DNA from: Rhodospirillaceae bacterium
GTDB lineage: Bacteria; Pseudomonadota; Alphaproteobacteria; GCA-2731375
DNA length: 64,000 bases
Assembly (NCBI GenBank): GCA_018701215.1
Contig: JABIWH010000040.1
Coordinates: 43,268-107,267, forward strand
Reading direction: 5' to 3'
The translations under genes were made by a program, and so were the position numbers. This document shows positions 62,337-64,000 of this stretch, one piece after another (within the stretch, counting starts at the first letter, position 1; the number at the start of each line of letters is the position of its first letter). The notes below the pieces were generated by a model. It worked only from the letters and a program-made list of their open reading frames with translations, had not been told where the DNA came from and searched no databases.

Positions 62337-62720
62337 ATGGCGCGAATTCTGGTGATCGACGACGATCAGGTGCAACGGCGGATAATCCGGGCCATTCTGA
62401 CCGAACGCGGTCATCATGTGACCGATGCCGGCGATGGCCATCAAGGCATCCGTCTGCAAAAGGAACATGCCTTCGATCTTGTTCTCACGGATATCGTCAT
62501 GCCGGGAATGGATGGCATTGAAACCGTACGGGAATTGGTTCGCCTTTACCCTGGGCTTAAGATCATTGCGTTTTCCGCCCATGAAAATGGCTATCTCGAT
62601 GCAGCCATGAAATTCGGCGCCATGGAGGTGTTGGCCAAGCCGCTTTTGCCCGACGTGCTGACCGACCATGTGGACAATTGCCTCCGCGCGGGCCGCGAAG
62701 CCGGCGCAATTACCAACTAA
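62337..62720 (+). CDS. Single-domain response regulator
   Basis: A 127-residue CheY-like receiver domain. The acidic pocket is Asp9/Asp10 (ILVIDDDQVQRR), the phospho-acceptor is Asp52 (LVLTDIVMPGMDG) and the invariant Lys is Lys101 (EVLAKPLLPDVL). It has no output domain, so it probably transmits its state by protein contact. It lies 52 bases after the RTX gene on the same strand and may be in the same transcript; no kinase is nearby. The frame extends upstream, but only into the RTX gene's out-of-frame bases, so the ATG at 62337 is the start. Confidence 0.93.
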   Translation: MARILVIDDDQVQRRIIRAILTERGHHVTDAGDGHQGIRLQKEHAFDLVLTDIVMPGMDGIETVRELVRLYPGLKIIAFSAHENGYLDAAMKFGAMEVLAKPLLPDVLTDHVDNCLRAGREAGAITN

Positions 62721-62800
62721 TCGAAGGCGCCGCCGCCGCCACATTGGCGCGGCTTGGGTGGTTGCTTTGGATTGGTTGCGGCCGGCCCCAGGGCGGCGTT

Positions 62801-63841
62801 TCAGCGAAAGGATAGGGCCTTGGCCGAAAGATCCAGGGCCTGTCCGATGCGCATGCGCAGATTATCCATATCCACGCCTTCGGCGCTTTTCTTGCCGGCG
62901 CAATAGCGGGCATAAACACCGTGGATGATGCAGGCGCTTTTCCACCAATTGAAGCCGACATAGTAGTCCAGCAATGACAGATCGCGCCCGGATCTTTCCG
63001 CATAGCGCGCCGCCAGTTCGGCCCGGCTTGGGAAACCGGGCACCATGGTGGCCGCACCCTCGCGGTCATCGCCCGGTTCGGCCCACTGGTTCAAGGCATA
63101 GCCCAGATCGGCCAGGGGATCGCCCAGGGTTGATATTTCCCAATCGACCACGGCGACCACTTGGGCGTCGGCCCCGATCAGGCAATTGTGTACGCCGTAA
63201 TCCCCATGCACCACACGGGCGGGGCCCTGTTCCGGGATATTGGCGCTAAGGAAATCCCGCAGATCATGGGCCTGGGGGTCGTCATAGTCGGCATCCCCCG
63301 CCGACGAGGTCCAGGAGCGGAACCAGGTACGCAACTGGCGGCCGATATAGTCCTCTTTCTTGCCCAGACCGCCCAGGCCAATGTCATCGGGGTCAAGGGC
63401 ATGCAAATCGGCCAGGACATCGATAAAGGACCAGGCCATGGTGCGCCGTTTGTCTTCCGGGACCAGGGCCTCGGTATCGGCCGGGCTGTACAGCGGTTTG
63501 CCGTCGATCAATCCCATGACATAGAACCAGGCGCCGGTGACATCAGGGCTTTCGCAAAAACCCAAGGCCGGCGCCACGGGTACCGGCGTCGGGCCCAGGC
63601 CCGATATCAGGGCCCATTCGCGGCTCATGTCATGGGCCTTTGGCAGCAATTCGCCCTGGGGCGGACGGCGGACAACGGCGGCGCGGCCCTTTGGATCGTC
63701 GATACGATAGGTCAGATTGGAATGGCCGCCCTGCAGACGGGTCCATTTGAAGGGCGGCGTCAGGCCAACCACATTATCGGCGATCCACGCCTCGACCGCC
63801 GTGACGTTATAGCCTTCAGGTTCGGTTTCGTGAGGATCCAT
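62801..63841 (-). CDS. Aminoglycoside-phosphotransferase-fold protein (ACAD10-like)
   Basis: About 346 residues. It starts at 63841 (MDPHETEPEG), giving the usual length; the open frame continues 32 codons further. Kinase-like motifs are VVHGDYGVHNCLI (HGDxxxxN catalytic loop) and VVDWEISTLGDPLADLGY (metal Asp). N-terminal LQGGHSNLTYRI forms the P-loop-like motif. Such proteins phosphorylate small alcohols or 4-hydroxy acids for acyl-CoA dehydrogenase-linked breakdown. No acyl-CoA dehydrogenase is in the window. It is convergent with the response regulator. Confidence 0.9.
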   Translation of the reverse strand: MDPHETEPEGYNVTAVEAWIADNVVGLTPPFKWTRLQGGHSNLTYRIDDPKGRAAVVRRPPQGELLPKAHDMSREWALISGLGPTPVPVAPALGFCESPDVTGAWFYVMGLIDGKPLYSPADTEALVPEDKRRTMAWSFIDVLADLHALDPDDIGLGGLGKKEDYIGRQLRTWFRSWTSSAGDADYDDPQAHDLRDFLSANIPEQGPARVVHGDYGVHNCLIGADAQVVAVVDWEISTLGDPLADLGYALNQWAEPGDDREGAATMVPGFPSRAELAARYAERSGRDLSLLDYYVGFNWWKSACIIHGVYARYCAGKKSAEGVDMDNLRMRIGQALDLSAKALSFR

Positions 63842-63955
63842 TGCTGATCTGCCTTCTACCCTGCTGCCCTTGTACTGCAACATAAAGGCCCATTGTCGAA
63901 GATTTATGCGCCCGACGCCATCTCCGAATGCAGGCATGCGCGGAATTTGGAAATT

Positions 63956-64000
63956 TGGTGCGCCCGACAGGACTCGAACCTGTGACCCCCAGATTAGGAA
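63956..64000 (-). tRNA. tRNA-Arg (CCT), 3' part
   Basis: The right edge cuts a minus-strand tRNA. Visible are the anticodon loop TTCCTAA (CCT), stem TCTGG, T-arm ACAGG TTCGAGT CCTGT, acceptor CGGGCGC, discriminator A and encoded CCA. The 5' part lies outside. Confidence 0.9.

Noticed and set aside
56716..64000. Genomic island between two tRNA-Arg genes
   Set aside because: The tRNA 3' ends are not direct repeats of each other, and no integrase is seen, so there is no attachment-site evidence.

Overview
The window looks like a GC-rich alphaproteobacterial chromosome, most likely a free-living Rhodospirillales-type heterotroph. The supporting markers are a DUF3126 gene, a PAS_5-type sensor, class III cyclases fused to TPR/ATPase modules, glcDEF, several flavin (LLM) oxidoreductases and a cobalt-type nitrile hydratase. 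Taxonomy is inferred from gene content only. There are no rRNA genes, CRISPR arrays, intact insertion sequences or recognisable phage genes. Two tRNA-Arg genes lie at 56.7 kb (ACG, complete) and at the right edge (CCT, partial).

Layout. 0-3.6 kb: glycolate oxidase glcD-glcE-glcF (minus; glcF runs off the left edge), then rpmJ with a clear terminator and a SAM methyltransferase. 5.0-12.3 kb: a large SAM-domain/adenylate cyclase/ATPase/TPR protein and a hydantoinase/oxoprolinase pair (hyuA, hyuB), with a divergent THI5-like binding protein and an aldehyde dehydrogenase. 14.7-19.9 kb: an unknown membrane-anchored protein, a 51-aa secreted Cys-rich micropeptide, a 2-hydroxyacid dehydrogenase with a NIPSNAP-like partner, an HpaB-type flavin hydroxylase and a cupin. 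20.0-22.8 kb: a large DUF7948/SBBP-repeat lipoprotein. 22.8-24.2 kb: a gene graveyard with remnants of a ring-hydroxylating dioxygenase, a methyltransferase and an unknown gene. 24.2-27.5 kb: isochorismatase-type hydrolase, GFA protein, 2OG-Fe(II) oxygenase and dienelactone hydrolase, followed by a monooxygenase remnant.

28.2-31.3 kb holds a single polypeptide made of two EctC (ectoine synthase-like) cupin modules, each with the full iron-ligand set, then a PAS_5 protein and a zinc-ribbon/coiled-coil membrane gene broken by two frameshifts. 31.6-38.2 kb: a second cyclase, MFS exporter, LLM oxidoreductase, SDR and amidase. 38.7-45.1 kb: a small membrane protein, an RND efflux pair and a periplasmic metallo-hydrolase separated from it by a perfect 25-bp inverted repeat. 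46-55 kb is catabolic: a minus-strand operon DUF3126 - nitrile hydratase alpha - beta - accessory - ureidoglycolate lyase-like - ThDP enzyme, and a divergent plus-strand operon SDR - aspartate dehydrogenase-like - LLM oxidoreductase - EthD. 55-64 kb: a lipoprotein, tRNA-Arg, FAD oxidoreductase, cupin, a 1108-aa Asn/Gly-repeat RTX protein followed by a stand-alone response regulator, and an APH-type kinase.

How the genes fit together. Much of the window is oxidative catabolism of small acids, amides, nitriles and aromatic-like compounds. GlcDEF makes glyoxylate, which an AllA-type lyase would also release. NHase, amidase, hydantoinase and isochorismatase-type hydrolases act on C-N bonds. LLM, HpaB, Rieske-remnant and 2OG enzymes supply oxygenation. 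Between about 29 and 48 kb the intergenic spaces carry short degenerate copies of one repeat family, and broken genes concentrate at 22.8-31.5 kb, so this half of the window looks like the more plastic part.
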